Shown: positions 37,296 to 48,401, counted from the stretch's first letter. The stretch: DNA of 64,000 nucleotides from Salinicoccus halodurans (GCF_900114445.1 NZ_FOTB01000006.1:1-64000), one strand, 5' to 3'. Numbers and translations are program-made. The notes: generated by a model from the sequence alone, not told the origin.

Positions 37296-38349
37296 TTTGG
37301 TTCCCTCCATCTTCTGTTGCTGTGAACTGCTTGATAAATCTAAGATCATTCGTATAGAAATGCCTTATATCTTCGATACCATATTTAAGCATTGCGATCC
37401 GGTCAGGTCCCATGCCGAAGGCAAATCCTGAGTATTCATCCGGATCGAACCCTGCCATTTCAAGTACATTCGGATGCACCATGCCGGCACCGAGTATTTC
37501 GATCCAGCCGGAACCTTTGCACACATTACATCCTGCACCCTTACATTTGAAGCAGGAAATATCCACCTCGACACTCGGTTCAGTGAACGGGAAATAACTC
37601 GGACGCAGCCTGATTTCACGTTCCGCACCGAACATTTCTTTGGCAAACAGTTCGAGGGTGCCTTTCAGGTCACTCATGTGAATGTTTCTATCCACGACAA
37701 GCCCTTCAATCTGCGTGAACTGATGGCTGTGGGTGGCATCATCGCTGTCCCTTCTGTACACTTTGCCGGGACAGATGATCTTAACCGGACCCGCGCCTTT
37801 TCTTGCCTGCATCGTACGCGCCTGCACAGGCGATGTATGTGTACGGAGCAATATGTCCTCAGAGAAATAGAAACTGTCCTGCATATCCCTCGCAGGGTGG
37901 GATTTCGGCAGGTTAAGCGCTTCGAAGTTGAAATAATCCGTTTCAACTTCGTAGCCTTCGGCGATCTCATAGCCGAGACCGATGAAGAAATCTTCAATAT
38001 CTTCTATCGTACGGCTCAGTGGATGCGGACTGCCGAGTTTGAACGTCCTTCCAGGCAGTGATACATCGATGGTCTCTTCCTTAAGCTGAGCCTCCAGTGC
38101 CGCACTTGCCAACACTGCCTCCTTCTCTTCAATCACCTCAGTGATATGGGAACGCACCTCATTGACCTTGGCACCGTAGAGAGGCTTATCTTCATTTGAA
38201 AGGTTCTTCATTTCTTTCATCAAGCCCGTCACTTTACCTTTTTTACCTAAATATTCAACTTTCAGATCCTGCAATGATTTTTTGTCATCGATGGATTCTA
38301 TCGCTTTGTCGAATGTCTTCTGAATTTCTGAAATCCCGCTCGTATCCAT
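37282..38349 (-). CDS. pheS: Phenylalanyl-tRNA synthetase alpha subunit
   Basis: 355 aa class II synthetase subunit. It has an N-terminal coiled-coil arm, motif 2 ([20 protein letters not shown]) and motif 3 ([17 protein letters not shown]). It charges tRNA-Phe with PheT. The ATG at 38349 follows GGAGTGGGG; a longer open frame upstream is only the T-box leader read through. Confidence 0.97.
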   Translation of the reverse strand: MDTSGISEIQKTFDKAIESIDDKKSLQDLKVEYLGKKGKVTGLMKEMKNLSNEDKPLYGAKVNEVRSHITEVIEEKEAVLASAALEAQLKEETIDVSLPGRTFKLGSPHPLSRTIEDIEDFFIGLGYEIAEGYEVETDYFNFEALNLPKSHPARDMQDSFYFSEDILLRTHTSPVQARTMQARKGAGPVKIICPGKVYRRDSDDATHSHQFTQIEGLVVDRNIHMSDLKGTLELFAKEMFGAEREIRLRPSYFPFTEPSVEVDISCFKCKGAGCNVCKGSGWIEILGAGMVHPNVLEMAGFDPDEYSGFAFGMGPDRIAMLKYGIEDIRHFYTNDLRFIKQFTATEDGGNQSESI

Positions 38350-38359
38350 TTTCCCCACT

Positions 38360-38600
38360 CCTTGTAAAATAATAAAAACCCCGTCCTCTACACACAAGGA
38401 CGGAGTTTTCCGCGGTACCACCTGATTTTCTGTACATCAAAGAGACATACAGACACTTCTCGAAGATAAGGGATAAGCCCTCGCTTCAATCAGCCAGGTG
38501 AACACTGGTCCCCTCCGTATGCCGCATTGCAGTCTGTGTGCGGCACTCCCTGAAACGGAATCTCGAACCATTTATGTCCGGCTTCAAGCTGAAGCTGTTT
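38360..38600 (-). promoter_or_regulatory. T-box leader of pheST
   Basis: Minus-strand T-box bulge AGGTGGTACCGCG (38411-38423) is followed by a terminator with arms AACTCCGTCC / GGACGGGGTT and a T-run (38407-38377). Upstream stem-loops fill the region to about 38600. Uncharged tRNA-Phe is expected to stabilise the antiterminator. The specifier codon was not pinned with confidence; Phe is from context. Confidence 0.92.
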
Positions 38601-38641
38601 ATTAATCTTATAAAGTAATTATAAATCAAAGTACTAAAAAA

Positions 38642-39388
38642 TCAAGCTCTGAAATGGTGCATAAGTATCCCGCCGGCAATTCCGACGTTCAGGCTCTCAC
38701 TCTGCCCGCTCATTTCGATTTTCACTTTTAAATCCACTGTGGAAAGTACTTCACTGCTCACACCGCTGCCCTCATTGCCCAGTACTAACATGAGCGGACC
38801 GGCGGGGACATCAATGTCACCGAGCGGAAGCGCGCCGTGAAGTGCGGTGCCGAGTACAGTCCCTTCAAAGCCCCGGACCGCCCCGGCCGCCTCCTCGACC
38901 ACAATATCGATATGGAAAGTGCTCCCCTGTGCGCTTCTGAGCACTTTTTCACTGAATACATCCACCGTATCCGGCGACAGCACGACTTTATCGAATCCAA
39001 AGGCATCCGCAGTACGGATCAGTGTACCCAGGTTCCCGGGGTCCTGCACACAATCGAGAAGCAGGACTCTCTGACCGGAGGATTCCGGCGGGCTGTATGA
39101 AACTTCAGCCATAATGCCCGGCGGCGTTTCAAGGAGCGAGAGAGACTTCATGACATCCCGGCTGACGAACATCAGATCACGGTTTTTTACATCCAGTCCA
39201 TCACTGACGTAATCTTCCGACAGTATCACTGTATGCACAGTCTGATTGTATATTACCGCCTCTTCAACCAGATGCTCACCTTCAATCAAAAATCGGTTGA
39301 GCCGGCCTCGGTATTTTTTCTTGTGAAGTTTTCTTAAATCCTTGATTCTCCGGTTATCTTTCGAGGTGATGATTTCCTTTTCTACCAA
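38642..39388 (-). CDS. TrmH/SpoU-family rRNA methyltransferase
   Basis: 248 aa SPOUT-fold enzyme: substrate-binding N-terminus (KDNRRIKDLRKLHKKKYRGR), then the knot motifs LLLDCVQDPGNLGTLIRTADAF, LVLGNEGSGV and MSGQSESLNVGIAGGILM. It probably 2'-O-methylates a ribose in 23S rRNA, like neighbours of pheST in Staphylococcus. The start appears to be TTG at 39388, overlapping the aminopeptidase gene end. Confidence 0.9.
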   Translation of the reverse strand: MVEKEIITSKDNRRIKDLRKLHKKKYRGRLNRFLIEGEHLVEEAVIYNQTVHTVILSEDYVSDGLDVKNRDLMFVSRDVMKSLSLLETPPGIMAEVSYSPPESSGQRVLLLDCVQDPGNLGTLIRTADAFGFDKVVLSPDTVDVFSEKVLRSAQGSTFHIDIVVEEAAGAVRGFEGTVLGTALHGALPLGDIDVPAGPLMLVLGNEGSGVSSEVLSTVDLKVKIEMSGQSESLNVGIAGGILMHHFRA

Positions 39389-40455
39389 ATGATCTCTTCC
39401 ACCTTGCTGTCGTCAAGTGACCTTACTATTTCAGTCACCAGCCTGACTGCGTTATTGTAATCGTTCCTGTTGAGGATTGATACGTTTGAGTGCATATATC
39501 TGAGCGGGACACCAATTGAAATTGAAGGCACACCCTCGTTTGATACGTGGAATGCACCCGAGTCCGTTCCCCCTCCTGTAATTGTAGACCACTGGACAGG
39601 AATATCCTTTTCTTCCGCCACTTTTTCGATGTGACGGCGGAAACCGACATGTCCGATGTTGGAGCCGTCCAGAAGGAGCACCAGCGGTCCATCGCCCATC
39701 TTGCCGGTGCCGTCTTTTTCACTCATTCCGGGCGTGTCCCAGGAGATACCCACGTCGACTGCAATCGCAAGATCCGGCTTGATCTTATTTGCGGCAACTT
39801 TCGCACCGCGCAGCCCGACTTCCTCCTGCACCGTCGCGCCGCTTACGACGTTGATGTCCACGTCTTCATCTTTGATTTCTTCGAGTACTTCGACTGCCAG
39901 GCTGCAGCCGAATCTGTTATCCCATGCTTTTGCCAGAAGAGAGTCTTTGTTGGCCATCTCTGTGAAGTCACAGTGCGGAGTGATCTGATCTCCCACTTTA
40001 ACGCCGGCTTCTTCGGCTTCTTCTTTGGAGGCAACACCAATGTCGATGAACATCTCTTTCATATCCACCGGTTTTTTCCGCGCTTCAGGAGAGAGGACAT
40101 GCGGCGGTTTAGAACCGATCACGCCTGTAAGCACGCCCCTGTCCGTAATCACATTCATGCGCTGGGAAAGCATCACCTGATTCCACCATCCGCCAACAGG
40201 AGTGAATCTCAGGAAACCATCCTCATCGATGCGTGTCACCATAAAGCCGATTTCATCAAGGTGCCCGCCGATCAGCAACGTGCGTGAGCCGTTTTTGGCG
40301 TTGCGTTTTCCAAAGATACCGCCCAGATTATCATTGATCAATTCATCACTTACAGGCTCCAGATATTCTTTCATGACTTTTTTGACATCATACTCAAAAC
40401 CTGAGATTCCGTGTGCATCAGTTAAACTTTTCATCATTGTCAATTGCTTGTCCAT
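39382..40455 (-). CDS. M42-family glutamyl/aminopeptidase (FrvX/YsdC-like)
   Basis: About 357 aa. Dinuclear zinc ligands are visible in GGHLDEIGFMV, AWDNRFGCSL, TVQEEVGLRGAK, AVDVG and GTDSGAFHVS. M42 enzymes are large cytoplasmic aminopeptidase assemblies. The ATG at 40455 follows GGAG. Position between the rRNA methylase and rplT is as in Staphylococcus and Bacillus (ysdC). Confidence 0.92.
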   Translation of the reverse strand: MDKQLTMMKSLTDAHGISGFEYDVKKVMKEYLEPVSDELINDNLGGIFGKRNAKNGSRTLLIGGHLDEIGFMVTRIDEDGFLRFTPVGGWWNQVMLSQRMNVITDRGVLTGVIGSKPPHVLSPEARKKPVDMKEMFIDIGVASKEEAEEAGVKVGDQITPHCDFTEMANKDSLLAKAWDNRFGCSLAVEVLEEIKDEDVDINVVSGATVQEEVGLRGAKVAANKIKPDLAIAVDVGISWDTPGMSEKDGTGKMGDGPLVLLLDGSNIGHVGFRRHIEKVAEEKDIPVQWSTITGGGTDSGAFHVSNEGVPSISIGVPLRYMHSNVSILNRNDYNNAVRLVTEIVRSLDDSKVEEIIW

Positions 40456-40607
40456 AATCAATCTCCTATCCTTCGTTTTAAGATACTTCCATTCTATCAT
40501 AAATTATTTCAGTTCCCGTAATAAAAACCATATTGGTATAAATGTTTGTAAGAAGCTGATATTATTCTATTATAGCAGTAACTAAAGTTATTCTAGGAGG
40601 CGTATAA

Positions 40608-40880
40608 ATGATAAATATAGAATTATCCAAAGTCGAAGAATCCGGAGAACAGGTCATTGTAAAACGCAATACTTTTGAAAATGAAAATGAAGCTGAAAAA
40701 ATCTATAACTCACTGACGGACGATTACGCCGATCAGACACTTCCTTTCTTTGATAAGGGCGAGCAGCTCATCAGACTCGACATACTGCCGCCATCTTCCG
40801 ATGAAGTAAGGAAGAACCAGAAGGAATGCTACTTCGAGTATTCGGAAGAACTGCTGAACAAGCTTGTAAATAGGATCTAG
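40608..40880 (+). CDS. Conserved-looking small protein, 90 aa, unknown
   Basis: Acidic, soluble, no motif recognised. It begins with alternating strand-like residues (MINIELSKVEESGEQVIVKR) and ends in a helix (YSEELLNKLVNRI). AGGAGG lies 8 bases before the ATG, and a strong terminator follows, so it is a real single gene. Confidence 0.6.
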   Translation: MINIELSKVEESGEQVIVKRNTFENENEAEKIYNSLTDDYADQTLPFFDKGEQLIRLDILPPSSDEVRKNQKECYFEYSEELLNKLVNRI

Positions 40881-40886
40881 TACAGA

Positions 40887-40925
40887 AAAACACCCGTTCC
40901 GCATCGATTGCGGAACGGGTGTTTT
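40887..40925. terminator. Strong bidirectional terminator between the 90-aa gene and rplT
   Basis: A perfect 16-bp stem, AAAACACCCGTTCCGC / GCGGAACGGGTGTTTT, with a 7-base loop, between two convergent genes. Confidence 0.92.
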
Positions 40926-40937
40926 TCATATATATTA

Positions 40938-41297
40938 TTATTTCTCCAAAGCATTTTTAGCTTGTGTTGCAAGCTCAGCAAATGCTTTTTCATCAGAAAT
41001 AGCAATTTCTGAAAGCATTTTTCTGTTGATGTCAATACCTGCAGTTTTCAGTCCGTTCATCAAACGGCTGTAGCTGATGCCATTTTGGCGTGCTGCTGCA
41101 TTAATACGTGAGATCCAGAGTCTGCGGAATTCACGTTTAGTGTTGCGACGGTCACGGTAAGCGTACTGTCCGGATTTTGTTACCTGTTGTTTGGCAGTTC
41201 TATATAGAGTGCTCTTTGCACCGAAATATCCTTTTGCCTGCTTCAATACTTTTTTGCGTCTTTTACGGGACGTTAGTCCATTTTTAACTCGAGCCAT
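40938..41297 (-). CDS. rplT: 50S ribosomal protein L20
   Basis: 119 aa, very basic, with the family start [20 protein letters not shown] and the block [20 protein letters not shown]. It binds 23S rRNA early in assembly, and in Bacillus it represses infC-rpmI-rplT by binding the leader. Last gene of that operon. Confidence 0.98.
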   Translation of the reverse strand: MARVKNGLTSRKRRKKVLKQAKGYFGAKSTLYRTAKQQVTKSGQYAYRDRRNTKREFRRLWISRINAAARQNGISYSRLMNGLKTAGIDINRKMLSEIAISDEKAFAELATQAKNALEK

Positions 41298-41321
41298 GTT
41301 TGGTCCTCCTCATTCAGTCGA

Positions 41322-41522
41322 TTATTTCATGTTTGAAAGTAGTTGTTTCAGACGTTTGTGGTCGCCTTTTGATACAAGCGTCGCTTTTCTCAAGTGACGT
41401 TTCTGTTTAGTGGATTTGTTTGCAAACAGGTGGGATGTGAACGCTCTGTTGCGCTTGAATTTACCAGTTCCTGTACGCTTTACGCGTTTTGCGTAACCTC
41501 TGTGAGTTTTCATTTTTGGCAT
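41322..41522 (-). CDS. rpmI: 50S ribosomal protein L35
   Basis: 66 aa: [20 protein letters not shown] at the start, [20 protein letters not shown] at the end. GGAGG sits 9 bases before the ATG at 41522. Confidence 0.98.
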   Translation of the reverse strand: MPKMKTHRGYAKRVKRTGTGKFKRNRAFTSHLFANKSTKQKRHLRKATLVSKGDHKRLKQLLSNMK

Positions 41523-41542
41523 GGGATTCAACCTCCGGTTTA

Positions 41543-42064
41543 TTAATTTTTATCTACAATTGGGGAAACTACCAAGAACATTGAACGACCTTCCATCTTA
41601 GGTCTCTGTTCTACAGTAGCGACTTCGGAAAGCTCATCTGCGAAACGTTCCAGCACTTTACGTCCAATATCTTTGTGAGTGATTGCACGTCCGCGGAAGC
41701 GGATTGAAACTTTAACCTTATCTTCTTTAGACAGGAATTTTTTCGCGTTTTTAAGCTTCGTGTTGAAGTCATGATCTTCAATCGTCGGGGAAAGTCTGAT
41801 TTCCTTGACGTTGATGACCTTCTGCTTCTTACGTGCTTCTTTCTCTTTACGCTGCTGCTCATACTTGTACTTGCCGTAATCCATGATACGGGCAACTGGC
41901 GGTTTGGCATTCGGTGCAACAAGAACGAGGTCCTGTTCTACACGGTCTGCCATCTCCTGTGCTTCTTGTTTTGACTTGATTCCGAGCTGGGAACCATCTT
42001 GTCCGATCAGTCGAACTTCTTTGGCGCGGATTCTATCATTGATAAATGTTTGATCCTTTGCTAT
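41543..42064 (-). CDS. infC: Translation initiation factor IF-3, probable ATA start
   Basis: About 173 aa from 42064, the usual IF-3 length. The N-domain has [20 protein letters not shown], and the C-domain has [22 protein letters not shown]-3 checks the start codon on the 30S subunit. The GGAGGTG at 42071-42077 is six bases before an ATA codon; the only ATG upstream (42079) overlaps that same site. A non-AUG start is a known feature of infC and makes it self-regulated. Confidence 0.93.
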   Translation of the reverse strand: MAKDQTFINDRIRAKEVRLIGQDGSQLGIKSKQEAQEMADRVEQDLVLVAPNAKPPVARIMDYGKYKYEQQRKEKEARKKQKVINVKEIRLSPTIEDHDFNTKLKNAKKFLSKEDKVKVSIRFRGRAITHKDIGRKVLERFADELSEVATVEQRPKMEGRSMFLVVSPIVDKN

Positions 42065-42079
42065 CTTTGACACCTCCAT

Positions 42080-42270
42080 AAAGTTTGAAGACGAACAAAA
42101 AGGCGGGCACATTATGCGCCCGCCATCTGACATGAGGACATAAGGACAGACATGATCGCCTGTTCCATACGTGTCCCTCTGTACAAACCCGGTCGCTGCT
42201 TTCCTGCGCTTGCGGGTGAGAAGCGGGTCGCTTCTTCTTGTCCGTTCTTATCAACTCTTAATATACTACA
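42080..42270 (-). promoter_or_regulatory. L20-type leader and attenuator of infC-rpmI-rplT
   Basis: A structured leader of about 190 bases ends in the intrinsic terminator GGCGGGC / GCCCGCC plus five T (42124-42097), just before the infC ribosome-binding site. This matches the Firmicute L20 leader in which L20 binding promotes termination. Confidence 0.82.
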
Positions 42271-42295
42271 CTAATCCCAACGCTTTGTCAATACG

Positions 42296-44224
42296 TTATT
42301 TTTTCAGACGGATCTCGTCCACAAGCTTCCAGACGAAGTCCTCCCTGTCGTAGGAATTCTGTTCCTTTTCGCCGTATTTCCGCACGTTCACCTGTGATTC
42401 TTCAATTTCCTTATCGCCGATGACCACCTGATACGGCACTTTCCTCATCTGTGCTTCACGGATCTTATAACCGAGCTTTTCATTTCTCTCGTCTATATTG
42501 ACACGGATGCCATGACTCTTGAGTTCATCCTGGATGCTTCGTGCATAATCATAATGAAGGTCCAGGTTGACCGGGATGATTTCCACCTGCTGCGGCGCAA
42601 GCCATAATGGGAATGCACCTTTGTATTCTTCGGTAAGGAAGGCGACGAAACGTTCCATAGTCGATACGACTCCGCGGTGGATGACCACCGGACGGTGCAG
42701 TTCCCCGTCACTGCCTACATAAGTCAGGTCGAAACGTTCAGGCAGCAGGAAATCCAGCTGCACTGTTGAAAGTGTTTCTTCCTTGCCCATGGCTGTCTGT
42801 ACCTGCACATCCAATTTCGGACCGTAGAATGCCGCTTCCCCTTCCGCTTCAGTATACTGGAGGTCCATTTCATCAACTGCCTCTTTCAACATGGATTCCG
42901 CTTTCTGCCACATTTCATCATCATCGAAGTACTTTTCAGTATCTTCCGGATCCCGGTAGCTTAATCTGAACGAATAATTTTCAAAACCGAAATCTTCATA
43001 GACGTCGATGATCAGCTGGACAACGCGTTTGAATTCCTCTTTGATCTGATCCGGACGGACGAATACATGGGCATCATTCAAAGTCATACCGCGGACACGC
43101 TGGAGACCACTCACTGCCCCGCTCGCCTCATAACGATGCATTGTGCCGAGTTCTGCGATACGGATCGGCAGCTCCCGGTATGAGTGTTTGTCTGATTTAT
43201 AGATCATCATATGATGCGGACAGTTCATCGGACGCAGCACGAGTTCCTCGCCATCCATATCCATCGTCGGGAATATGTCTTCCTGATAGTGATCCCAATG
43301 ACCGCTTGTTTTGTAAAGTTCTACATTTGCCATGACCGGAGTGTAGACGTGATCATAGCCCATCGCCACTTCTTTATCCACAATGTATCGCTCAATTTCG
43401 CGCCTGATTGTCGCGCCGTTCGGCAGCCATAGCGGAAGCCCTGCACCAACAAGCTGGTTGTTCTGGAACAGTTTCATGTCTTTGCCGATGCGGCGGTGAT
43501 CACGTTCTTTACGCTCCTCCAGCATATTCATATATGCTTTCAGATCTTTCTTGTCGAAGAATGCAGTGCCGTAAATCCGCTGCAGCATCTTGTTGTCGCT
43601 GTCTCCCCGCCAGTATGCCCCGGCAGTGCTGAGCAGTTTGAAAGTCCTGATCTTCGAAGTTGAAGGCACATGGACGCCCCGGCAGAGGTCTGTAAATTCC
43701 CCCTGGGAATAAACAGTGACCGTTTCCCCTTCCGGAATGGCATCGATCAGCTCAAGCTTGTACTCATCATCTTTGAACAGTTCTTTGGCTTCTTCCCTGG
43801 AAAGTTCCCGGCGTTCGATTTCCACATTTTCATCAACGATCCTCTGCATTTCTTTTTCAATTTTCGGGAAATCGTCAGATGAGATATTCTCATCCATATC
43901 GAAATCATAATAGAAGCCTTCTTCGATGACTGGTCCGACACCGAACTTCACATCTCCATACAGACGTTTGAGCGCCTGGGCCATCAGGTGGGCCGTCGAA
44001 TGCCTCAGGACCTCGAGACCCTCTTCATCTTTATTTGTCAGAAGCTCAAGTTCGCTGTCTGATTCAATCGGTCTTCTCAAGTCATACATCCGTCCGTCTA
44101 CTTTTGCAGCAACCGCCGCTTTTTTTAGTCCCGGGCTGATTGACTGGGCAATCTCTTCAGCAGTGATGCCTTCATCAAACGTTTTTACATTTCCATCCGG
44201 AAAACTAATTTTGATTTCGTCCAT
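42296..44224 (-). CDS. thrS: Threonyl-tRNA synthetase
   Basis: 642 aa. It has an N-terminal TGS domain ([20 protein letters not shown]), an editing domain with [13 protein letters not shown], class II core ([29 protein letters not shown]), and a C-terminal anticodon-binding domain ([20 protein letters not shown]). All zinc and catalytic residues are present. The AAGGAAGAG upstream supports the ATG at 44224. Confidence 0.98.
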   Translation of the reverse strand: MDEIKISFPDGNVKTFDEGITAEEIAQSISPGLKKAAVAAKVDGRMYDLRRPIESDSELELLTNKDEEGLEVLRHSTAHLMAQALKRLYGDVKFGVGPVIEEGFYYDFDMDENISSDDFPKIEKEMQRIVDENVEIERRELSREEAKELFKDDEYKLELIDAIPEGETVTVYSQGEFTDLCRGVHVPSTSKIRTFKLLSTAGAYWRGDSDNKMLQRIYGTAFFDKKDLKAYMNMLEERKERDHRRIGKDMKLFQNNQLVGAGLPLWLPNGATIRREIERYIVDKEVAMGYDHVYTPVMANVELYKTSGHWDHYQEDIFPTMDMDGEELVLRPMNCPHHMMIYKSDKHSYRELPIRIAELGTMHRYEASGAVSGLQRVRGMTLNDAHVFVRPDQIKEEFKRVVQLIIDVYEDFGFENYSFRLSYRDPEDTEKYFDDDEMWQKAESMLKEAVDEMDLQYTEAEGEAAFYGPKLDVQVQTAMGKEETLSTVQLDFLLPERFDLTYVGSDGELHRPVVIHRGVVSTMERFVAFLTEEYKGAFPLWLAPQQVEIIPVNLDLHYDYARSIQDELKSHGIRVNIDERNEKLGYKIREAQMRKVPYQVVIGDKEIEESQVNVRKYGEKEQNSYDREDFVWKLVDEIRLKK

Positions 44225-44480
44225 TCCACTCTTCCTTTCTTCAGCTTAATTAAATACAGGAGAATAAAAAAATCGCCCCTCTGTCTATAGAGGGGCGATT
44301 TTCACCGCGGTACCACCCTGATTTACGGGGAAACCCCGTCTTCAGCCGGATATAACGGTCCGGACCGGCCGGGTATTAACCGGCATAGATTAAGGTAGTA
44401 ACCATAGCGGTCTTATGTGCATGTCTCAGCAAATCATGCACTCTCTTGGATGAGACCGGGGTACAGTATTGTCCTTGGAT
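44225..44480 (-). promoter_or_regulatory. T-box leader of thrS
   Basis: T-box AGGGTGGTACCGCG (44306-44319) is followed by a terminator with arms AAAATCGCCCCTCT / AGAGGGGCGATTTT and a run of T (44302-44264). The rest of the gap up to dnaI holds the upstream stems and AT-rich promoter sequence. Thr specificity is by context. Confidence 0.93.
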
Positions 44481-44539
44481 TTAAATAATGAAATTATAGA
44501 TTTATTATAATAGAATCCCATATGCTTTTCAAGCATCAG

Positions 44540-45466
44540 TCAATTCCTGTAGTTCCTGCCCTCCAGCTGTACTTCTTCACATAGTGATTTGATGCGTTCA
44601 AGCATCCGCATCGCTTTTGTCTCTTCCACACCATTTTCTTTCGTACGGCTGTATCTGTACTCAAGGTCATCCATGGAATAATTCGAACTGATGAATGTCG
44701 GCAGTCCTTCAACCATCCTGTGATGCAGTATGCCCGTCATCACTTCATCTCTTACCCATGGCGTGACATCTTCCGCGCCAAGGTCATCGAGCATGAGTAC
44801 CTGTGCATTCTTGATCGTGTTGAATTTTTCATCTGTCGTCCCGTCTTTGAAGCCGGACTTCAGATCACGGATGATCTCCGGTACATAGACAATCATGGAA
44901 GATACCGATTTTTCCTTCAGCTCATTGGCAATACATCCAAGAAGATAGGACTTCCCTATCCCGAAGCTGCCATGTATATAGAGCCCTTTCGTATCGATGC
45001 CGGCACTGATCTTCTGACTCGCCGAAATGGCCTTTTTGATGATTTCCTGCCGGTTGGAATCCGAGTCCAGGAATACTGTATCAAATGTGGCATCTTTTAC
45101 ATCCTTAGGAACATGGTAGGAATCGATCAGGCGCTCCCGTTCCCGGAAAGCATCTTCTTTTTTCTTATTCGGACATACTGAATAAATGATGTGTATCCGT
45201 CCGCCGCGCACATCTATGGAAGGGACATACCCTTCCGGATGATTGATGCAGCTGTCCAGGGATCCGCATTTTTCACATGCCAGCGACTGCTCCGTATAGC
45301 GTTTCAGCTGCAGCATATCATTGCGGATCATCGTCTGTGTAATTTCTGTCTCACTGTTCTCAATGAGTTCGATAATCCTCGGATGTCGGATAAGTTCTTC
45401 ATACAGCTTATCATTATTCTCTTTTATCTTCTTCGAATTTTTTAAAAATTGGTTAATGGGTTCCAT
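44540..45466 (-). CDS. dnaI: Primosomal helicase loader DnaI
   Basis: About 308 aa. The N-terminal zinc-containing DnaB-interaction domain has CEKCGSLDSCINH; the AAA+ ATPase has Walker A GSFGIGKSYLLG and Walker B VLMLDDLGAED. It loads the replicative helicase with DnaB and DnaD. It overlaps the end of dnaB slightly; GGTGA precedes the ATG at 45466. Confidence 0.94.
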   Translation of the reverse strand: MEPINQFLKNSKKIKENNDKLYEELIRHPRIIELIENSETEITQTMIRNDMLQLKRYTEQSLACEKCGSLDSCINHPEGYVPSIDVRGGRIHIIYSVCPNKKKEDAFRERERLIDSYHVPKDVKDATFDTVFLDSDSNRQEIIKKAISASQKISAGIDTKGLYIHGSFGIGKSYLLGCIANELKEKSVSSMIVYVPEIIRDLKSGFKDGTTDEKFNTIKNAQVLMLDDLGAEDVTPWVRDEVMTGILHHRMVEGLPTFISSNYSMDDLEYRYSRTKENGVEETKAMRMLERIKSLCEEVQLEGRNYRN

Positions 45467-45471
45467 TTGAA

Positions 45472-46830
45472 TCACCTGGATTTTCTGAATTCCTCTATCA
45501 TTTTTTGGATCTCGGGATCATCTTTAGCTGTTTTCTGCGTCGATCGATCTTCCGATTTCTCTTCTTTTTTAACTTTTGGTTTCTGTTCTTCTACTTTCCC
45601 TTTGCCGTCCATCCAGGCAGGGCGGCGCTCGCCCTGCCGTTCTCTGTAATTATATTTCTGCGCCGCTTTCTGAGATGCATTTTTCTTCTGCTGTCTGAAA
45701 TCCATGATGGACTGGTACGCATCTTTGGCTGAAAGGATGCCTTTAGACTCCCAGTCTTTGGCAATCTTCATAGTGTACGGATAATTCAAATCCCCCTGCT
45801 TCTGCTGATATACATATTCAAGCAGCAGGTTGATTACTCCGTTTGGAAGTGAAGTCTTTGCAATGATGTCTGTAACCAGCTTCAAGTCCTGATCGCTCGG
45901 CTTAAAATTCCTGATATCATTCAGACGGTCCAGTGGATTGATGTTCTCCAGACTGTCTATATAAGAATTACCAGATGTTTGAGCCTTCGGCGTTTCGTCT
46001 TCCTTCTGAAGTTTCGGCAGTCTGCTGCCGTTCTCTTTCTGGTAATATCTTCTCGCTTCATACTTCAGCTGTTCTTCGTCTATACCCGCATATTGGGTAG
46101 TTGAAGACATCAATATCTGTTTTATGTCATAGGCATTCAAATCAAAGAGCGCACTCAATTTGACAATCAGCATGCGGACTTCTTTCGTGAAGAACGCCCG
46201 GTCTATTTTCGTCCCTTTCAAATGCGTGAACAGCACGTCAAAGTCAAAATCATCCAGGTCCATATTCGGACCTGAGGAATGATTCTCTTTCTGAAAACTT
46301 TCGGAGGGAACACTGAATCCTTCCGCGCTTCCGGAAGTGAACACTTCTGTGAATTTACGGGTCACTTCTGAAAAATTTTCAGGCATCCCGGGATAGATGA
46401 GTCTTTCCTTTTTCTTCCTGTAGGCATCGGGCCCAATTGTATTATACAGGTACAGGCTCAGCATGGGATCTTTGAAAAATGATTCAGGCGTCAGCGGCAA
46501 CAGAACTTCATAAATAAACAAATCATCATGTGCTTCATTGGATACGAAAGTCCTTATCAGTCCGATCGCTTCCAATTTTTCGATTTCATTTGAAAACTTT
46601 GACAGAGGCATGCCGAACTCATCCATCATTTCCCTGTGAAACCGGACAGCCAGCGGTTCATAATGGGAAGCAGACTCATTAAAATAAATATAGACCATCG
46701 CCGCTTCCGCATTGATGAGAGGAAGATACAGTTCATTGATCACATCCAGATGATGTGTACTCAACTTTGCCGGTCTGTATATTATAAATTCTGTATTCGG
46801 CTTCAATCGGTCATTGAAGTTCATCATCAT
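45472..46830 (-). CDS. dnaB: Replication initiation and membrane attachment protein DnaB
   Basis: About 452 aa. It has an N-terminal winged-helix-like domain ([20 protein letters not shown]-type region) and DnaD/DnaB repeat domains ([20 protein letters not shown]). It carries a basic/acidic linker near the C-terminus. It is the Firmicute helicase co-loader, not the E. coli helicase of the same name. Three consecutive ATGs at 46830-46822 overlap the end of nrdR; any may be the start. Confidence 0.9.
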   Translation of the reverse strand: MMMNFNDRLKPNTEFIIYRPAKLSTHHLDVINELYLPLINAEAAMVYIYFNESASHYEPLAVRFHREMMDEFGMPLSKFSNEIEKLEAIGLIRTFVSNEAHDDLFIYEVLLPLTPESFFKDPMLSLYLYNTIGPDAYRKKKERLIYPGMPENFSEVTRKFTEVFTSGSAEGFSVPSESFQKENHSSGPNMDLDDFDFDVLFTHLKGTKIDRAFFTKEVRMLIVKLSALFDLNAYDIKQILMSSTTQYAGIDEEQLKYEARRYYQKENGSRLPKLQKEDETPKAQTSGNSYIDSLENINPLDRLNDIRNFKPSDQDLKLVTDIIAKTSLPNGVINLLLEYVYQQKQGDLNYPYTMKIAKDWESKGILSAKDAYQSIMDFRQQKKNASQKAAQKYNYRERQGERRPAWMDGKGKVEEQKPKVKKEEKSEDRSTQKTAKDDPEIQKMIEEFRKSR

Positions 46831-47284
46831 CACTGCCTTTGGCAAGATGTTTCAGCGTATCCATCAGCTGATCTATATCTTTGAATTCTTTATAAACAGA
46901 CGCAAACCGTACGTATGCCACCTGGTCGAGCGTAATCAACTCGTTCATCACACTTTCCCCGATTTCATTGGAAGTGATTTCAGGCTTGTTCAGGTTTCTC
47001 AGCGCAGCCTCTATATTCCCTGTTCTCTTTTCCAGTTCTTCGTAAGGGATCGGACGCTTTTCACATGCTCTCAGCAGGCCGTCCATCACTTTTTCGCGGT
47101 TGAAAACTTCCCTCGTGCCGTCTTTTTTTACAACGACCAGCGGGGAGAGCTCCATCCGTTCGAATGTAGTAAACCTAAATCCGCAATTTTCACATTCCCT
47201 GCGTCTTCTGATGGCAGAAAACTCATCTGTATGTCTTGAATCGACTACTTTTGAACTGGGATGTCTGCAAGTTGGACATTTCAT
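46811..47284 (-). CDS. nrdR: Transcriptional repressor NrdR
   Basis: 157 aa. The zinc ribbon has [15 protein letters not shown] and [13 protein letters not shown]; the ATP-cone follows ([20 protein letters not shown]). It senses dATP/ATP and represses ribonucleotide reductase genes. Overlaps dnaB as in Staphylococcus. Confidence 0.97.
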   Translation of the reverse strand: MKCPTCRHPSSKVVDSRHTDEFSAIRRRRECENCGFRFTTFERMELSPLVVVKKDGTREVFNREKVMDGLLRACEKRPIPYEELEKRTGNIEAALRNLNKPEITSNEIGESVMNELITLDQVAYVRFASVYKEFKDIDQLMDTLKHLAKGSDDDELQ

Positions 47285-47342
47285 ATAATCACCTCATCAT
47301 CCGGGGTTAAGTACTTCATTATAATATAACATAAGCAAAAAA

Positions 47343-47366
47343 AGAAGAAACCGAAGTTTCTTCTTA
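47343..47366 (-). terminator. Terminator after gapB
   Basis: AAGAAGAAAC / GTTTCTTCTT with tetraloop TTCG on the minus strand, then seven T. Confidence 0.9.
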
Positions 47367-47381
47367 AAAATTACAATTTAA

Positions 47382-48401
47382 TTAAGCATTACTGACAAGT
47401 GATTTGGAAAGAATCTGTCTGGCAAGGTCCACGACTCTTGTGGAGTAACCCCATTCGTTGTCATACCATGCAAGCACTTTAACTTTATTGTCGTCCATCA
47501 CCATGGTCAGAGAGCTGTCAATAATGGAACTTCTGCTGTCAGTGTTGAAGTCACTTGATACAAGCGGATCGCCGGAGACACCGAGGATGCCTTTCAGTTC
47601 GCCATCTGCATATTTTTCAAAAGTTTCATTAATTTCTTCTTTTGTCACGCTCTTGCCGAGATCTACAACCAGGTCTACGAGAGAGACATTGGAAACAGGT
47701 ACACGAAGTGCCAGACCGTGAAGTTTTCCATTCAGTTCAGGAAGAACTTCTCCAAGTGCTTTAGCGGCACCTGTAGATGTGGGAATAATGTTGTCTGCGC
47801 ATGAACGCGCCCTTCTCAGATCTTTATGCGGGTTATCGATGTTCTTCTGATCATTAGTATAAGCATGGACGGTTGTCATCAAACCGTTTGTAATGCCGAA
47901 TTCATCATTAAGTACTTTTGCCACCGGCGCCAGACAGTTCGTAGTACATGATGCATTGGAGAAGACATCGTATTTTTCAGCATCAAGCTCCTGATCATTA
48001 ACACCCAGTACAATCGTTTGGACATCGCCGCCTTTGGAAGGTCCGGTAAGCAGCACCTTTTTGGCACCCGCTTTAACATGTGCATCCGCCTTATCGCCAT
48101 GGTTGAAAGCTCCTGTAGCCTCTATTACAAGATCGATGCCAAGATCCGCCCAAGGGAGATCTTCAGGATTCCTTTCACGGGTGATGAGGATTTCCCTGCC
48201 GTCGACAATCAGTTTTTCGCCTGCCGGTTCAACACGTTTAGACCATTTTCCATGCGTTGTATCATAGTTGATGATGTGTGCAAGTGTTTCAGCGGGATAA
48301 CTTGCGTTCACCGCTACCAGATCGAGTTCTTCAGATTCTGCAGCAATGCGGAAAACCATTCTGCCAATTCTGCCTAAACCATTAATTGCAATTTTTTTCA
48401 T
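47382..48401 (-). CDS. gapB: Glyceraldehyde-3-phosphate dehydrogenase, gluconeogenic type (GapB)
   Basis: 339 aa. The NAD(P)-binding GLGRIGRMVFR and the catalytic cysteine in SNASCTTNCLAPV are intact. Position beside coaE and nrdR is that of staphylococcal gapB, the NADP-preferring gluconeogenic enzyme, rather than glycolytic gapA; cofactor preference is inferred. AAGGGG precedes the ATG. Confidence 0.92.
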   Translation of the reverse strand: MKKIAINGLGRIGRMVFRIAAESEELDLVAVNASYPAETLAHIINYDTTHGKWSKRVEPAGEKLIVDGREILITRERNPEDLPWADLGIDLVIEATGAFNHGDKADAHVKAGAKKVLLTGPSKGGDVQTIVLGVNDQELDAEKYDVFSNASCTTNCLAPVAKVLNDEFGITNGLMTTVHAYTNDQKNIDNPHKDLRRARSCADNIIPTSTGAAKALGEVLPELNGKLHGLALRVPVSNVSLVDLVVDLGKSVTKEEINETFEKYADGELKGILGVSGDPLVSSDFNTDSRSSIIDSSLTMVMDDNKVKVLAWYDNEWGYSTRVVDLARQILSKSLVSNA

